Source: Parasutterella muris | Lineage (GTDB): Bacteria; Pseudomonadota; Gammaproteobacteria; Burkholderiales; Burkholderiaceae_F | Direction: 5' to 3' | Assembly: GCF_009767915.1 (NCBI RefSeq) | Contig: NZ_WSRP01000006.1 | Span: 26,869 to 90,868, forward strand | Length of the DNA: 64,000 nt | Shown here: positions 1-8,681 of the stretch, piece by piece | How positions within the stretch are numbered: the first letter of the stretch is position 1 | Layout: each line of letters begins with the position of its first letter | Position numbers and translations under genes: made by a program | The notes under the pieces: generated by a model | Seen by the model: the letters and a program-made list of their open reading frames with translations, nothing else | What the model was told of the DNA's origin: nothing | The model's database searches: none

Positions 1-315
1 CGCATTCGGGTTTTTGATGACGAACTGAGCGCCTTCAAGGTCTTCTTTGTAGTCGATTTCAGCGCCGACTAAATACTGATAGCTCATCGAATCGATGAGG
101 AGCATGACGCCGTTGCGTTCCATGGTCGCGTCGTCTTCATTGACTTCTTCATCAAAGGTGAAGCCATACTGGAAGCCGGAGCATCCGCCGCCCTGAACAA
201 AAACGCGAAGTTTCAGGTTGGGGTTGCCTTCCTCGTCGATCAGTTCTTTAACTTTCATGCTGGCCGCATCGGTGAAAATGATCGGATCGGGAAGCTTGAC
301 CTGTTCTTCAGACAT
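1..315 (-). CDS. erpA: Iron-sulfur cluster insertion protein ErpA, partial (C-terminus outside window)
   Basis: Reading the minus strand from the ATG at 315 gives 105 residues, open to the window edge. The protein is an A-type Fe-S carrier that passes [4Fe-4S] clusters to apo-enzymes in the cytoplasm. Visible family signs are the glycine-rich first cysteine motif [11 protein letters not shown] near residues 42-52 and the ErpA-type segment [20 protein letters not shown]. The second cysteine motif (usually CGCGSSF) should lie just past position 1, so the gene is cut by the window and is not broken. The start has a GAGGAAT-type ribosome site just upstream. It diverges from glyA. The name ErpA rather than IscA rests on the motif wording. 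Confidence 0.9.
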   Translation of the reverse strand, partial: MSEEQVKLPDPIIFTDAASMKVKELIDEEGNPNLKLRVFVQGGGCSGFQYGFTFDEEVNEDDATMERNGVMLLIDSMSYQYLVGAEIDYKEDLEGAQFVIKNPNA

Positions 316-490
316 ATTGATTCCTCATAATTAACTAATTTGGTGACTCGATTATATAGATGCAGTCAATATCCTTTCGTATTAATTGAAAAAATTAGTT
401 TGGAAAGTTGTTCTTTACAGCGGCGTATCATTTAAGCTTATGCACATTCGGCACCCACCAGGTGTTGTATTTATTAGAGAGGATTTCGGA
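316..490. promoter_or_regulatory. Divergent intergenic region erpA/glyA
   Basis: This 175-base AT-rich gap separates the divergently transcribed erpA and glyA and must hold a promoter for each. I see no convincing -35/-10 pair. The glyA frame stays open upstream to 386, but the purine-rich ribosome site (gagagga at 477-483) points to the ATG at 491, so the upstream part is taken as leader. No riboswitch-like structure was recognised. Confidence 0.35.
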
Positions 491-1759
491 ATGTTTAGTA
501 AAGCCGACAAAGTCGAAATGACGGATCCCGCTATTTGGGAAGTTATTCGCAAAGAAGGGCAGAGACAGGAAGATCAGATCGAGCTGATCGCAAGCGAAAA
601 TTATGCTTCTCCTGCGGTAATGGAAGTTCAGGGGTCTGTCTTAACCAATAAATACGCTGAAGGTTATCCCGGCAAGCGTTATTACGGCGGTTGCGAATTT
701 GTGGATCAGGCTGAGGCCTTGGCAAAAGAGCGCGCTCTGGAGCTTTTCTGCAAACTCTGCGGCGTGGAGATGGCGGTTAATGTTCAGCCGCATTCCGGCG
801 CTCAGGCCAATATGGCGGTGTTTTTCGGACTTCTGAATCCGGGCGACACCGTCATGGGAATGTCGCTCGCTGAAGGCGGTCATTTATCGCACGGCATGAA
901 ACTGAACATGTCCGGCAAATGGTTCAATATCGTCAGCTACGGCCTGAATGAAAAAGAAGAAATTGATTACGACGCCGTTGAGAAGCTCGCATTGGCAAAT
1001 AAGCCGAAGCTGATTATCGCCGGAGCGTCTGCCTATTCTCTGCGCATTGATTTCAAGCGTTTCGGAGAAATCGCGCATAAAGTCGGCGCCTATCTGATGG
1101 TCGACATGGCCCACTACGCCGGTCTTGTGGCCGCAGGCGTTTATCCGAGTCCGTTCCCTTACGCCGATATCGTCACAACGACGACGCATAAGACGCTGCG
1201 CGGTCCACGCGGCGGCATGATTTTCTGCCGTCCCGATCTCGAAAAATCGATCAACATGGCGGTCTTCCCCGGAATTCAAGGCGGTCCTCTGATGCATGTG
1301 ATCGCCGCGAAAGCGGTCGCGCTCCATGAAGCGCTTCAGCCCGCATACAAGGAATATCAGAAGCAAGTCATCCGCAACGCCGCCGTGATGGCCGAAGAGC
1401 TCAGCAAGCGCGGTCTTCGCATTGTTTCAGGCAGAACTGAAAGCCACGTCATGCTCGTTGACCTGAGATCGAAGAACATCACTGGCAAGGAAGCCGAAAA
1501 CATTCTTCATGAGATCGGCATTACCGTAAACAAAAACTCTATTCCGAATGATCCGCAGAAGCCTTTTGTGACCAGCGGCATCCGTATCGGTTCGCCCGCA
1601 ATGACGACTCGCGGCTTTAAAGAGGAAGAAGCAAGAGAAGTCGCAAGTCTGATTGCCGACGTTTTAGATCATCCGCATGACGAAGCGGTTCTTGCCAATG
1701 TGAAAGACGCGGTTGCTTCCCTTGTCGCCCGCTTCCCGGTTTATCGCCAGACTGTTTAA
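491..1759 (+). CDS. glyA: Serine hydroxymethyltransferase
   Basis: GlyA is a cytoplasmic PLP enzyme that interconverts serine plus tetrahydrofolate and glycine plus 5,10-methylene-THF, the main source of one-carbon units. The 422 residues match the usual 415-420. The Schiff-base lysine sits in the motif [14 protein letters not shown] (Lys234 from the chosen start), and the N-terminal [10 protein letters not shown] and [16 protein letters not shown] blocks are intact. The start at 491 is preferred over the in-frame ATG at 386 because 491 has a good ribosome site and gives the family's normal N-terminus ([10 protein letters not shown]). nrdR follows after 15 bases, so glyA heads the long plus-strand run to about 8.4 kb. 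Confidence 0.97.
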   Translation: MFSKADKVEMTDPAIWEVIRKEGQRQEDQIELIASENYASPAVMEVQGSVLTNKYAEGYPGKRYYGGCEFVDQAEALAKERALELFCKLCGVEMAVNVQPHSGAQANMAVFFGLLNPGDTVMGMSLAEGGHLSHGMKLNMSGKWFNIVSYGLNEKEEIDYDAVEKLALANKPKLIIAGASAYSLRIDFKRFGEIAHKVGAYLMVDMAHYAGLVAAGVYPSPFPYADIVTTTTHKTLRGPRGGMIFCRPDLEKSINMAVFPGIQGGPLMHVIAAKAVALHEALQPAYKEYQKQVIRNAAVMAEELSKRGLRIVSGRTESHVMLVDLRSKNITGKEAENILHEIGITVNKNSIPNDPQKPFVTSGIRIGSPAMTTRGFKEEEAREVASLIADVLDHPHDEAVLANVKDAVASLVARFPVYRQTV

Positions 1760-1774
1760 GTAAAGAGGCCGCCT

Positions 1775-2230
1775 ATGCTGTGTCCGTACTGCAAAGAGCC
1801 CAATACGCAGGTCATTGATTCGCGCACCAGCGAAGAGGGCAGTGTCATTCGCCGCCGCAGAAAGTGTCCCGCTTGCGGAGGACGCTTTACCACTTACGAG
1901 AAAGCGGCGCTGTCGATGCCGCAGATCATCAAGAACAACGGCAGTGTGCGTGAGCCTTTCAGCTCGGAAAAATTGAGAAGATCGATGGAAATCGCGCTTC
2001 GCAAACGTCCGGTCAAGGCCGCACTTGTGGACGAAGCGGTCAACAGCATTGAGCGGCAGCTGAGACTTCGCGGCGAGAAAGAAGTCTCCTCTAAAGAGGT
2101 TGGCGATTTGGTGCTTGCCGAACTGAAGTGTTTGGATATGGTTGCTTATATTCGCTACGGTTCCGTTTATCTGAATTTCCAGACTCTGGAGGACTTTGTC
2201 AGTCTCGTTGAGCAAACCCGTAAGCTCTGA
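1775..2230 (+). CDS. nrdR: Transcriptional repressor NrdR
   Basis: NrdR is a Zn-ribbon/ATP-cone repressor of ribonucleotide reductase genes; it senses ATP/dATP and binds NrdR boxes. The 151-residue protein has the zinc ribbon cysteines at 3, 6, 31 and 34 (CPYC and CPAC), the basic RRRRK stretch before the second pair, and an ATP-cone domain from about residue 49 on. The length is typical. glyA-nrdR-ribD is a common order in beta- and gammaproteobacteria. ribD starts 13 bases after the stop, so the two are probably co-transcribed. No ribonucleotide reductase gene lies in the window. Confidence 0.96.
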   Translation: MLCPYCKEPNTQVIDSRTSEEGSVIRRRRKCPACGGRFTTYEKAALSMPQIIKNNGSVREPFSSEKLRRSMEIALRKRPVKAALVDEAVNSIERQLRLRGEKEVSSKEVGDLVLAELKCLDMVAYIRYGSVYLNFQTLEDFVSLVEQTRKL

Positions 2231-2243
2231 TCAAGAGAAAAAA

Positions 2244-3335
2244 ATGAGTTTTTCTGATATTTCCTACATGCGCCGCGCTCTGGAACTTGCGCGCGAGGCT
2301 CGTATGATCTGCCCCCCGAATCCGGCCGTCGGCTGTGTGATTGTCAAAGACCGTCGGGTCATCGGCGAGGGACATACTCAGCGCACGGGCGAGGCCCATG
2401 CTGAAGTGATGGCGCTTCGTGACGCGGAGCGTCGAGGCGAATCGGTTGAGGGCGCGACTGTTTATGTGACGCTTGAACCCTGTTCGCATTACGGCAGAAC
2501 GCCGCCCTGCGCGCTTGCGCTCAAAAATGCGAAAGTCGCCCGAGTGGTTGCGGCGCTCAAAGATCCGAATCCTCTGGTTTCCGGACGCGGTCTGAAAATG
2601 CTGGAAGAGGCTGGAATTGAGGTGGAGTGCGGTGTCGGCGCAAGAGAGGCGGAAGACATTAATAAAGGCTTTCTGAAGCGTCAGCGCACCGGTATGCCTT
2701 GGGTGCGCTCTAAATTCGCGATGAGTTTGGACGGAAATACCGCGCTTTCAAACGGCGTCAGCAAATGGATTACCGGCGAAGATGCTCGAAGAGACGGTCA
2801 TTTCTGGCGAGCGATCTCGGGCGCCGTGCTGACCGGTTCCGGCACAGTGGAAGCTGATGACCCGCTCATGAACGCCCGAATTGAAGGCGCGGAGCGTCAG
2901 CCGCTTAAGGTGGTGGTGGATTCGCAGCTTCGTCTCAGCCCGGATCTGAAGATATTTAAAGAAGGCAAAGTGCTCTTGGTATGCGCTTTCTATGACATTG
3001 TCCGCGCTCAGATGTTTGAAGCGCAGGGCGTGGAAGTGATTGAGCTGCGTGGCGCTGACGGTAAAGTTGACTTGAAGGCGCTGTGCGCTGAACTCGGACG
3101 GCGCGAAATCAACGAGGTTCATGTTGAGGCGGGCGCTCGTCTGAACGGCGCGCTCGCGATGCAGGGGCTGATCGACGAGTATTTGATCTATGCGGCACCT
3201 CTGTTGCTCGGACAAGGACGAAAACTGCTTGATTTGCCAATGCTTCAGAACCTTTCTGAAGGTATAGCGCTAGAATTTATCGATGTTGAAAAAGTAGGAC
3301 CGGATCTGCGCCTTTTACTGCGTCCGGCCGGTTAG
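2244..3335 (+). CDS. ribD: Bifunctional riboflavin biosynthesis deaminase/reductase RibD
   Basis: RibD carries out steps 2 and 3 of riboflavin synthesis: deamination of the pyrimidine and then NADPH-dependent reduction of the ribosyl side chain. The N-terminal deaminase domain (about 1-145) has the zinc motif HAE at 52-54 and the PCSHYGRTPPC block at 79-89; the C-terminal reductase domain covers about 150-360. The frame is open upstream to 2196 inside nrdR, but the ATG at 2244 follows an A/G-rich ribosome site (aagagaaaaaa) and gives the normal start. Length is 363 residues, as expected. It forms an operon with ribE 18 bases downstream. Confidence 0.96.
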   Translation: MSFSDISYMRRALELAREARMICPPNPAVGCVIVKDRRVIGEGHTQRTGEAHAEVMALRDAERRGESVEGATVYVTLEPCSHYGRTPPCALALKNAKVARVVAALKDPNPLVSGRGLKMLEEAGIEVECGVGAREAEDINKGFLKRQRTGMPWVRSKFAMSLDGNTALSNGVSKWITGEDARRDGHFWRAISGAVLTGSGTVEADDPLMNARIEGAERQPLKVVVDSQLRLSPDLKIFKEGKVLLVCAFYDIVRAQMFEAQGVEVIELRGADGKVDLKALCAELGRREINEVHVEAGARLNGALAMQGLIDEYLIYAAPLLLGQGRKLLDLPMLQNLSEGIALEFIDVEKVGPDLRLLLRPAG

Positions 3336-3353
3336 ATTACAGGAGAGCTAGAG

Positions 3354-3959
3354 ATGTTTACAGGAATTATTCAGGCCGTCGGTCGCATTCGTGATAATGA
3401 AGAGATCGGAGACGGTCTGCGCATTCATGTCGAGGCGCCTGAACTGGGTCTGGATACAGTTAAAATCGGCGATTCGATCGCGATCAACGGTGCCTGCATG
3501 ACCGTTGTGGAGGTCGACGAAAAAATGTTTAAGGTCGAAGTCTCCGCCGAGTCTTTAGATAAGACCGCCGGTTTGGACGGCTGGGGTCATGTGAACTTGG
3601 AAAAGGCGATGCGTCTGGGAGATCGCCTTGACGGTCACATTGTCAGCGGACATGTGGACGGCGTAGGCGAAGTCGACGCTTTTGAAAAGAAAGCGGAGTC
3701 CTATCATCTGGTGGTGCGCTGCCCGATGAAGCTGGGCAAGTTCCTTGCCTATAAAGGCTCGATCGCGATCAACGGAGTATCGCTTACGATTAACGAAGTT
3801 GAAGATACGCCCGCAGGCACACGTGTTTCGATTAACCTGATCCCTCATACGTTTGAGCACACATCCTTCAAGTACACCAAGGTCCGTGATCTGGTGAATG
3901 TCGAGGTGGATACTGTTGCTCGCTATATTGAGCGCATGTATTCGCTCACTCAGCGCTAA
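3354..3959 (+). CDS. ribE: Riboflavin synthase, alpha subunit
   Basis: This enzyme dismutates two 6,7-dimethyl-8-ribityllumazine molecules to riboflavin. The 201 residues contain two lumazine-binding repeats (about 1-95 and 96-190); the first begins with the standard MFTGIIQAVG, and repeat two has the GHVDGVGEV and SIAINGVSLTIN segments. A strong ribosome site (aggagag) precedes the ATG. In many betaproteobacteria ribBA lies between this gene and ribH; here the gap to ribH is 90 bases with no coding content, so GTP cyclohydrolase II/DHBP synthase must be encoded elsewhere. Confidence 0.96.
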   Translation: MFTGIIQAVGRIRDNEEIGDGLRIHVEAPELGLDTVKIGDSIAINGACMTVVEVDEKMFKVEVSAESLDKTAGLDGWGHVNLEKAMRLGDRLDGHIVSGHVDGVGEVDAFEKKAESYHLVVRCPMKLGKFLAYKGSIAINGVSLTINEVEDTPAGTRVSINLIPHTFEHTSFKYTKVRDLVNVEVDTVARYIERMYSLTQR

Positions 3960-4049
3960 GCTGAAATCTTTGCGCTCATCACGGCGCAGGAATTCGGGAG
4001 GATGCGGCTGCTTTGCTAAAATTCCGAAGATTTAAGTTAGGAGATAAAA

Positions 4050-4544
4050 TTGGCTATCAACTTTATTCAGTCGAAATTAGACGGTACTGATCTGAAAATC
4101 GGTATTGTCAGTGCTCGCTTTAACGACTGGGTTTGCAAAGGCTTGTTTCAGTCCTGCTATGAGGAGCTGAAGGCCAACGGTGTTAAGGACGAAAACATTG
4201 TTGTCACAACCGTCCCGGGAGCTTTGGAAATTCCCTATGCGCTCACAATGCTCTTTGAGCGTTATCCGGATCTGGACGCGATGATCGCGATCGGCTGCGT
4301 GATTCGCGGTGAGACCTATCATTTTGAGCTGGTCGCAAACGAATCTTCCCGCGGCATTACGGATATTGTCGTCAGAGAGGCGATTTCCATCGCAAACTGC
4401 ATTCTGACTGTTGAGAACGAAGAGCAGGCCAGAGTAAGAATGCAGGAAAAAGGCAGAGACGCCGCTCGTGTCGCTCTGGAAATGGGCAATCTCGGCAGAA
4501 TCTGCGCTGTGTCGTTTGACGACGATACAGATTCGCAAGAGTAA
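4050..4544 (+). CDS. ribH: 6,7-dimethyl-8-ribityllumazine synthase
   Basis: RibH condenses 3,4-dihydroxy-2-butanone 4-phosphate with the RibD product to form the lumazine precursor of riboflavin, usually in icosahedral 60-mers. The 164-residue protein has the substrate-binding VSARFNDWV, the VPGALEIP loop and the IGCVIRGETYHFE motif with the catalytic His. The start codon is TTG at 4050, supported by a ribosome site (ttaggaga) 7-8 bases upstream and by the family N-terminus (MAINFIQ). The C-terminal ILTVENEEQA block is normal. nusB follows after 4 bases, as in many proteobacteria where NusB and RibH are coupled. Confidence 0.95.
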   Translation: MAINFIQSKLDGTDLKIGIVSARFNDWVCKGLFQSCYEELKANGVKDENIVVTTVPGALEIPYALTMLFERYPDLDAMIAIGCVIRGETYHFELVANESSRGITDIVVREAISIANCILTVENEEQARVRMQEKGRDAARVALEMGNLGRICAVSFDDDTDSQE

Positions 4545-4548
4545 AAAT

Positions 4549-5031
4549 ATGTCAAAAGAAACTACATCGGTTAAAGCGCCGGCGAAGAAACGCGGCGGCC
4601 GCAGTGCCCGCAGACGTTCGCGCGAATTTGCGCTGCAGGGTGTTTATCAGTGGCTTATCAGTCATACCGACCCTGTTGAAATAGATGCGGCCGCACTGGA
4701 AGCGGAAGATTTTGATAAGGCGGACGCGGAGTTTTACCGCAGTCTGCTGCACGGCGTAATTGATGATTTTGTCGCGACGGAAGATGCGTATAAACCTTTT
4801 GTCGACCGCGACGTCACGACTCTGTCTCCGATCGAAAGAGGCATTCTTCTGATTGGAACTTATGAACTGAAGAATACCGCGACGCCGTATCGCGTCGTGA
4901 TCAACGAAGCGGTTGAGCTCGCTAAGAGCTTTGGCGGTACTGACGGATTCCGTTATGTGAACGGTGTTCTTGATAAGCTCGTATCGAAGCTTAGACCGTA
5001 TGAGGCCTCCGGCAGCAAAGATGCCAGATAA
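4549..5031 (+). CDS. nusB: Transcription antitermination factor NusB
   Basis: NusB binds NusE (S10) and boxA RNA to form the antitermination complex on rRNA operons. From the ATG at 4549 the protein is 160 residues; the frame extends upstream into ribH but the ATG directly after the ribH stop is the natural start. Recognisable blocks are RRRSREFALQGVYQW, the LSPIERGILLIGTYEL helix and the VVINEAVELAKSFGGTDGFRYVNGVLDKL segment that closes the all-helical fold. The N-terminal 20 residues are a basic Lys/Ala-rich extension. The stop overlaps the start of thiL by 11 bases. Confidence 0.95.
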   Translation: MSKETTSVKAPAKKRGGRSARRRSREFALQGVYQWLISHTDPVEIDAAALEAEDFDKADAEFYRSLLHGVIDDFVATEDAYKPFVDRDVTTLSPIERGILLIGTYELKNTATPYRVVINEAVELAKSFGGTDGFRYVNGVLDKLVSKLRPYEASGSKDAR

Positions 5032-6055
5032 GCCGCACAGTACGAGGACCCCGAATTCGCTGGACGAGTTTGGGGTCATATCCGAATTCTTCACCGATAA
5101 AGGCGCTCATCCCAACGCTTGGCCTTCGCAAGGAGTTGGAGATGACTGCGCCTTTTTGGATATTGGAGATAAAAGAATTGCCGTCACGACGGATATGATG
5201 GCCTTGGGAACGCATTTTTTTGATAACGCGGATCCCTACACCGTGGGCAGAAAGTCTCTTGCGGTTAATCTCTCGGATCTGGCTGCCGCTGGCGCCGTTC
5301 CGAAAGCGTTTTTTCTGTCGATTTCTTTTCCTTCAATTGATGAGAAGTGGCTTAAAGCTTACTCTAAGGGGCTGATGGAAGAGTCGTTCCGCTACGGCTG
5401 CCCGCTTCGCGGAGGCGATACAGTCAAGGCGCCGGTCATTGACGGCAAACCATCCAAGACCACAATTTCCATTACTGCGCTTGGCGAGCTGCCTGCGGGC
5501 AAAGGTCTGACAAGAAGCGGAGCGCGGCCCGGAGATGATATTTGGGTGAGCGGCACGCCCGGAGACGCATTTGCCGCTTTAGGAGACATTTGGGGATACT
5601 GGAAGTGCGCGCCGTCTGACTACCGCTACTTCAAATCCCGAATGGATAAGCCCACAGCGCGGGTTGCGCTGGGCACGGGGCTCTTAAACCTCGCAAGTTC
5701 TGCCTGCGACATCTCGGACGGTCTGATCGGAGATCTTCAGCATATTCTGGATCGATCCGGCGTTTCCGCGGTGCTTCACTGGAAGGATTTCCCGCTCTCG
5801 GAGGCCATGCGCAATATGCCGGAGGACGTTCGCCGCCGTTGTGTGCTTTCCGGCGGAGACGATTATGAACTTCTCTTTACCGCCTCGGCCGAACAGAGCG
5901 CGCGGATATTAGAACTATCTCAGCGGCTTAGCGTTCCTGTCACACGAATCGGCGAGATCACGGGCGCGGGAGAATCGCTTCTCATTGATGACGGCGAAGG
6001 CGGAGTTCTGTCGCCTCAGCCATCCTTTAATCATTTCACAAATGAAGTCGTATAA
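5021..6055 (+). CDS. thiL: Thiamine-monophosphate kinase
   Basis: ThiL phosphorylates thiamine monophosphate to the active cofactor thiamine diphosphate using ATP. The 344-residue protein belongs to the AIR synthase-like ATPase fold: the N-terminal metal/ATP aspartates are in GDDCAFLDIGD and TTDMM, the Walker-like DLAAAGAVPKAFFLS segment follows, and CDISDGL and SGGDDYELLFT are in the C-terminal half. Several upstream in-frame starts lie inside nusB; the ATG at 5021 is the last before the conserved LDEFGVI region and gives a normal length. It overlaps nusB by 11 bases and pgpA by 14, so translation is probably coupled. Confidence 0.94.
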   Translation: MPDKPHSTRTPNSLDEFGVISEFFTDKGAHPNAWPSQGVGDDCAFLDIGDKRIAVTTDMMALGTHFFDNADPYTVGRKSLAVNLSDLAAAGAVPKAFFLSISFPSIDEKWLKAYSKGLMEESFRYGCPLRGGDTVKAPVIDGKPSKTTISITALGELPAGKGLTRSGARPGDDIWVSGTPGDAFAALGDIWGYWKCAPSDYRYFKSRMDKPTARVALGTGLLNLASSACDISDGLIGDLQHILDRSGVSAVLHWKDFPLSEAMRNMPEDVRRRCVLSGGDDYELLFTASAEQSARILELSQRLSVPVTRIGEITGAGESLLIDDGEGGVLSPQPSFNHFTNEVV

Positions 6056-6575
6056 AACCGAGGCGCCTGCCTTTTCTTTAGTGCTCCGTCATCCCTGGCT
6101 GATGATTTCGACATTTTTCGGAGCCGGCTGCATTACGCCTGCGCCGGGGACGTGGGGTTCCTTTGCGGCATGGCTCGCATTTTGGCTGATGCAGAGCGCA
6201 TTCGGAAGAGCGCCGATTTGGTTCGCCTCAGCGCTCGCGTTTATTTTGGGCTGCATCGCTGTCGGTCGATCCGAGACCTATCTGTATAAAACGGATCACG
6301 GATCCATTGTCATCGATGAAGTCGTCGCGGTTTGGCTGACGCTTTTGGTGACGCCTATAGGGTTTTTCTGGCAGTTAGCCTCCGTGATCGCATTCCGTTT
6401 CTTTGATATCGTCAAGCTCCCGCCCGTATCGGTTTTGGATTCGATGCGGCAAAACGGTTTTACTGTCATGCTTGATGATGTGTTCGCGGCTGTATACGCG
6501 ATCATTCTTATTAATGCGGCGGCTTATGTACTTGAGGTTTCGGGGTTCGCCGCTCCTATTTGGACTTTCTTTTAA
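6042..6575 (+). CDS. pgpA: Phosphatidylglycerophosphatase A
   Basis: PgpA is an inner-membrane phosphatase that turns phosphatidylglycerophosphate into phosphatidylglycerol. From the ATG at 6042 it has 177 residues with about four hydrophobic segments. Family motifs are GAGCITPAPGTWGSFAA near residues 23-39 and the acidic DHGSIVIDEVVAVW block thought to bind Mg2+. The in-frame ATGs upstream lie well inside thiL, and the 6042 start overlaps the thiL stop by 14 bases. thiL-pgpA-pncC is a standard proteobacterial order. Confidence 0.93.
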   Translation: MKSYKTEAPAFSLVLRHPWLMISTFFGAGCITPAPGTWGSFAAWLAFWLMQSAFGRAPIWFASALAFILGCIAVGRSETYLYKTDHGSIVIDEVVAVWLTLLVTPIGFFWQLASVIAFRFFDIVKLPPVSVLDSMRQNGFTVMLDDVFAAVYAIILINAAAYVLEVSGFAAPIWTFF

Positions 6576-7070
6576 ATGACTGCAAATATTGAAAGCTTAG
6601 TTAAAACGCTCAGTGACCGCATCAGCGGCACAGGCGAGGTAATTGTGACTGCCGAATCTCTGACGGGCGGGATGATCAGTGCCGCGCTGACCTCGGTTTC
6701 GGGTTCAAGCGCTTGGTTTGAAAGAGGCTTTGTCACATATACCAACGAAGCTAAGCATCAGATGCTTGATGTTCCGCAGGGAATTTTGGATCGTTTTACA
6801 GCGGTAAGCGCAGAGACGGTTACTCATATGCTTATTGGCGCGCTGAAGCATTCTGGCGCGTCGGTCGCGGTCGCGGTCAGCGGAATCGCGGGCCCCACGG
6901 GCGCACTGCCCGGCAAACCTGTTGGCACCGTGTTTATCGGATGGATGAGACGAGATGAGATTGCCGAAGTTGTGCGCTGCCAGTTTGACGGTGATCGTGC
7001 TGCAGTTCGCGAGCAGACCGTGGAAAAAGCACTGAACGGACTCCTCGGTTATTTTGACGAAAGGCCATAA
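6576..7070 (+). CDS. pncC: Nicotinamide-nucleotide amidohydrolase (CinA C-terminal domain family)
   Basis: This is the stand-alone CinA C-terminal domain (PncC), which deamidates NMN to nicotinate mononucleotide in NAD recycling. The 164 residues match the usual size. Key blocks are TAESLTGGMISAALTSVSG near the N-terminus and AVSGIAGPTG followed by KPVGTVFIG in the C-terminal part. The ATG directly abuts the pgpA stop (no gap), and the gene is only 3 bases from the next one. The N-terminal CinA molybdopterin-like domain is absent, as is common in proteobacteria. Confidence 0.93.
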   Translation: MTANIESLVKTLSDRISGTGEVIVTAESLTGGMISAALTSVSGSSAWFERGFVTYTNEAKHQMLDVPQGILDRFTAVSAETVTHMLIGALKHSGASVAVAVSGIAGPTGALPGKPVGTVFIGWMRRDEIAEVVRCQFDGDRAAVREQTVEKALNGLLGYFDERP

Positions 7071-7073
7071 AAA

Positions 7074-8393
7074 ATGAGTGTCTGGTTTGACGTTATTTGT
7101 TTAATCATTTTGATTTTGATGAATGGTTTTTTCGCGATGAGCGAAATCTCCATCGTTACTGCCCGCAAGAGCAAGCTGCAGGTTTTGTCCGAGCAGGGCG
7201 CTTCCGGGGCAAAACTGGCGCTCAGCCTTTCTGAAAATCCGACGAGAGCGCTTTCGACGATTCAGGTTGGCATCACCTCCATCGGCATTCTCTCAGGTAT
7301 TGTCGGCGAATCTGCTTTGGTGGATCCGTTCTCTAACTTTATGGTGAGCGTGACCGGCATATCCATGGCGACGGCCAGAGTTGCCTCGATGGTGATTGTC
7401 GTCATCCTCATTACTTATTTTTCCATTGTTGTCGGTGAGCTTGTGCCGAAGCGCATCGGTCTTTTAGGCGCGGACGCGATTGCGCGTTTTGTCGCTAAGC
7501 CGATCCATTGGCTTTCTCTGATCGCATTGCCTTTTGTGAAACTGCTGTCCTTTTCGACCGAGTTTGTTATGAAGCTGATCGGTACGAAAGAAAACGACCA
7601 GAAGATTACGGAAGAAGAAATTCATTCAATGATTGATGAAGGCGGATTGGCCGGCGTGATCGATGCTCAGGAGCACGTCATGGTGAAGAATATTTTCCGC
7701 CTGGACGACCGCAGCATTTCTTCTCTGATGATCCCTCGCGGTGAGGTTGAGTACATTGACCTGGACGATTCCAGAGAAGTCAATATGAAGAAGGTTCTGG
7801 AATCGAACCACTCAAGGCTTCCGGTCTGCAAGGGCGGTCTCGATGATGTTGTGGGTGTGGTTACCACTCGACAGCTTCTGAAACAGATCGTCTCTGTCGG
7901 CAAACCGAATTTTAAGGTTGAGTATGATCCGCCGTTGTACGTGCCGGAGTCACTTACCGGCATGGAGCTTTTGGAGAACTTTAGAGCGAGCGACGCTGCT
8001 TTGGCGCTGGTCGTTGATGAATACGGCGCGATTTTAGGTTTGGTGACGCCGCATGATGTTCTGGAAGCGATTGCCGGAGAATTTAAGCCTGAAACGCCGG
8101 AAGATGCGCAGATCATTAAAAAGTCAGACACCTGCTATGAAGTTGACGGACTGCTGCCGATTCCGGAGCTCAAGGATTTGCTTGCGCTGCATGAAGTTCC
8201 CGAGGAAATGGAGGATCGCTATACGACGGCTGCCGGCATGGTGATTTTCCTTCTGGAAAAACTTCCGCGTCCGGGAGATCGAGTTAGCTGGGGCGGATGG
8301 GAGTTTACGGTCCGTCAGATGGACGGCCGAAGACTTGATCGAATTCTCATTACAAAGCTTCCTGAGGCTAAGGAAGAAGAGGAAGAGAGTTAA
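7074..8393 (+). CDS. CNNM/CBS-domain membrane protein (HlyC/CorC family)
   Basis: Members of this family are inner-membrane proteins linked to Mg2+/Co2+ homeostasis. The 439 residues show the standard three-part build: an N-terminal DUF21/CNNM membrane domain (about 1-190, with three to four hydrophobic segments and the MNGFFAMSEISIVTARKSKL start), a pair of CBS domains (about 205-330, with SLMIPRGEVEYIDLDD and LALVVDEYGAILGLVTPHD), and a C-terminal CorC_HlyC domain (about 345-430). It is the last gene of the plus-strand run and is followed by a hairpin terminator. The exact transported ion cannot be told from sequence. Confidence 0.9.
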   Translation: MSVWFDVICLIILILMNGFFAMSEISIVTARKSKLQVLSEQGASGAKLALSLSENPTRALSTIQVGITSIGILSGIVGESALVDPFSNFMVSVTGISMATARVASMVIVVILITYFSIVVGELVPKRIGLLGADAIARFVAKPIHWLSLIALPFVKLLSFSTEFVMKLIGTKENDQKITEEEIHSMIDEGGLAGVIDAQEHVMVKNIFRLDDRSISSLMIPRGEVEYIDLDDSREVNMKKVLESNHSRLPVCKGGLDDVVGVVTTRQLLKQIVSVGKPNFKVEYDPPLYVPESLTGMELLENFRASDAALALVVDEYGAILGLVTPHDVLEAIAGEFKPETPEDAQIIKKSDTCYEVDGLLPIPELKDLLALHEVPEEMEDRYTTAAGMVIFLLEKLPRPGDRVSWGGWEFTVRQMDGRRLDRILITKLPEAKEEEEES

Positions 8394-8454
8394 TTTGTTT
8401 TCTTAAAGCGCAGATTGCCAAGAAGCGTCAGCCGCTCAGATATTTCGCGAAAAG

Positions 8455-8477
8455 GCCGGGAATTTCTCGGCTTTTTT
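8455..8477 (+). terminator. Rho-independent terminator after the glyA-CNNM run
   Basis: A GC-rich hairpin (gccggga / tctcggc, with one G-U pair and a 3-base loop) is followed directly by six T. It lies 61 bases after the CNNM stop and ends the plus-strand transcript. The remaining 200 bases up to the LysR gene hold nothing I can identify. Confidence 0.8.
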
Positions 8478-8681
8478 CGTACTTGCCGTGAGCGAGGCTA
8501 AGGCTGTATTGAATGTGTACGCAATACAGCCGAAGTAGTAGACGACAGGTTGCGCTGCAAAATCGACGGTGTCAGAGCCGGAGCGCGCTTTTGCTTTAAG
8601 AAGAAATTGCTGTCCCCACGCACATGCCGAATTATGGAGCGGTGCCGGTGACTTATTTATAACTTCACGCGCTTAACGAGA

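Noticed and set aside
386..490. 35-codon N-terminal extension of GlyA
   Set aside because: The ATG at 491 has the ribosome site and gives the family N-terminus; the extension has no GlyA-like sequence.
3960..4049. Possible FMN riboswitch before ribH
   Set aside because: None of the conserved RFN-element words were found; the gap is too short for the full structure.
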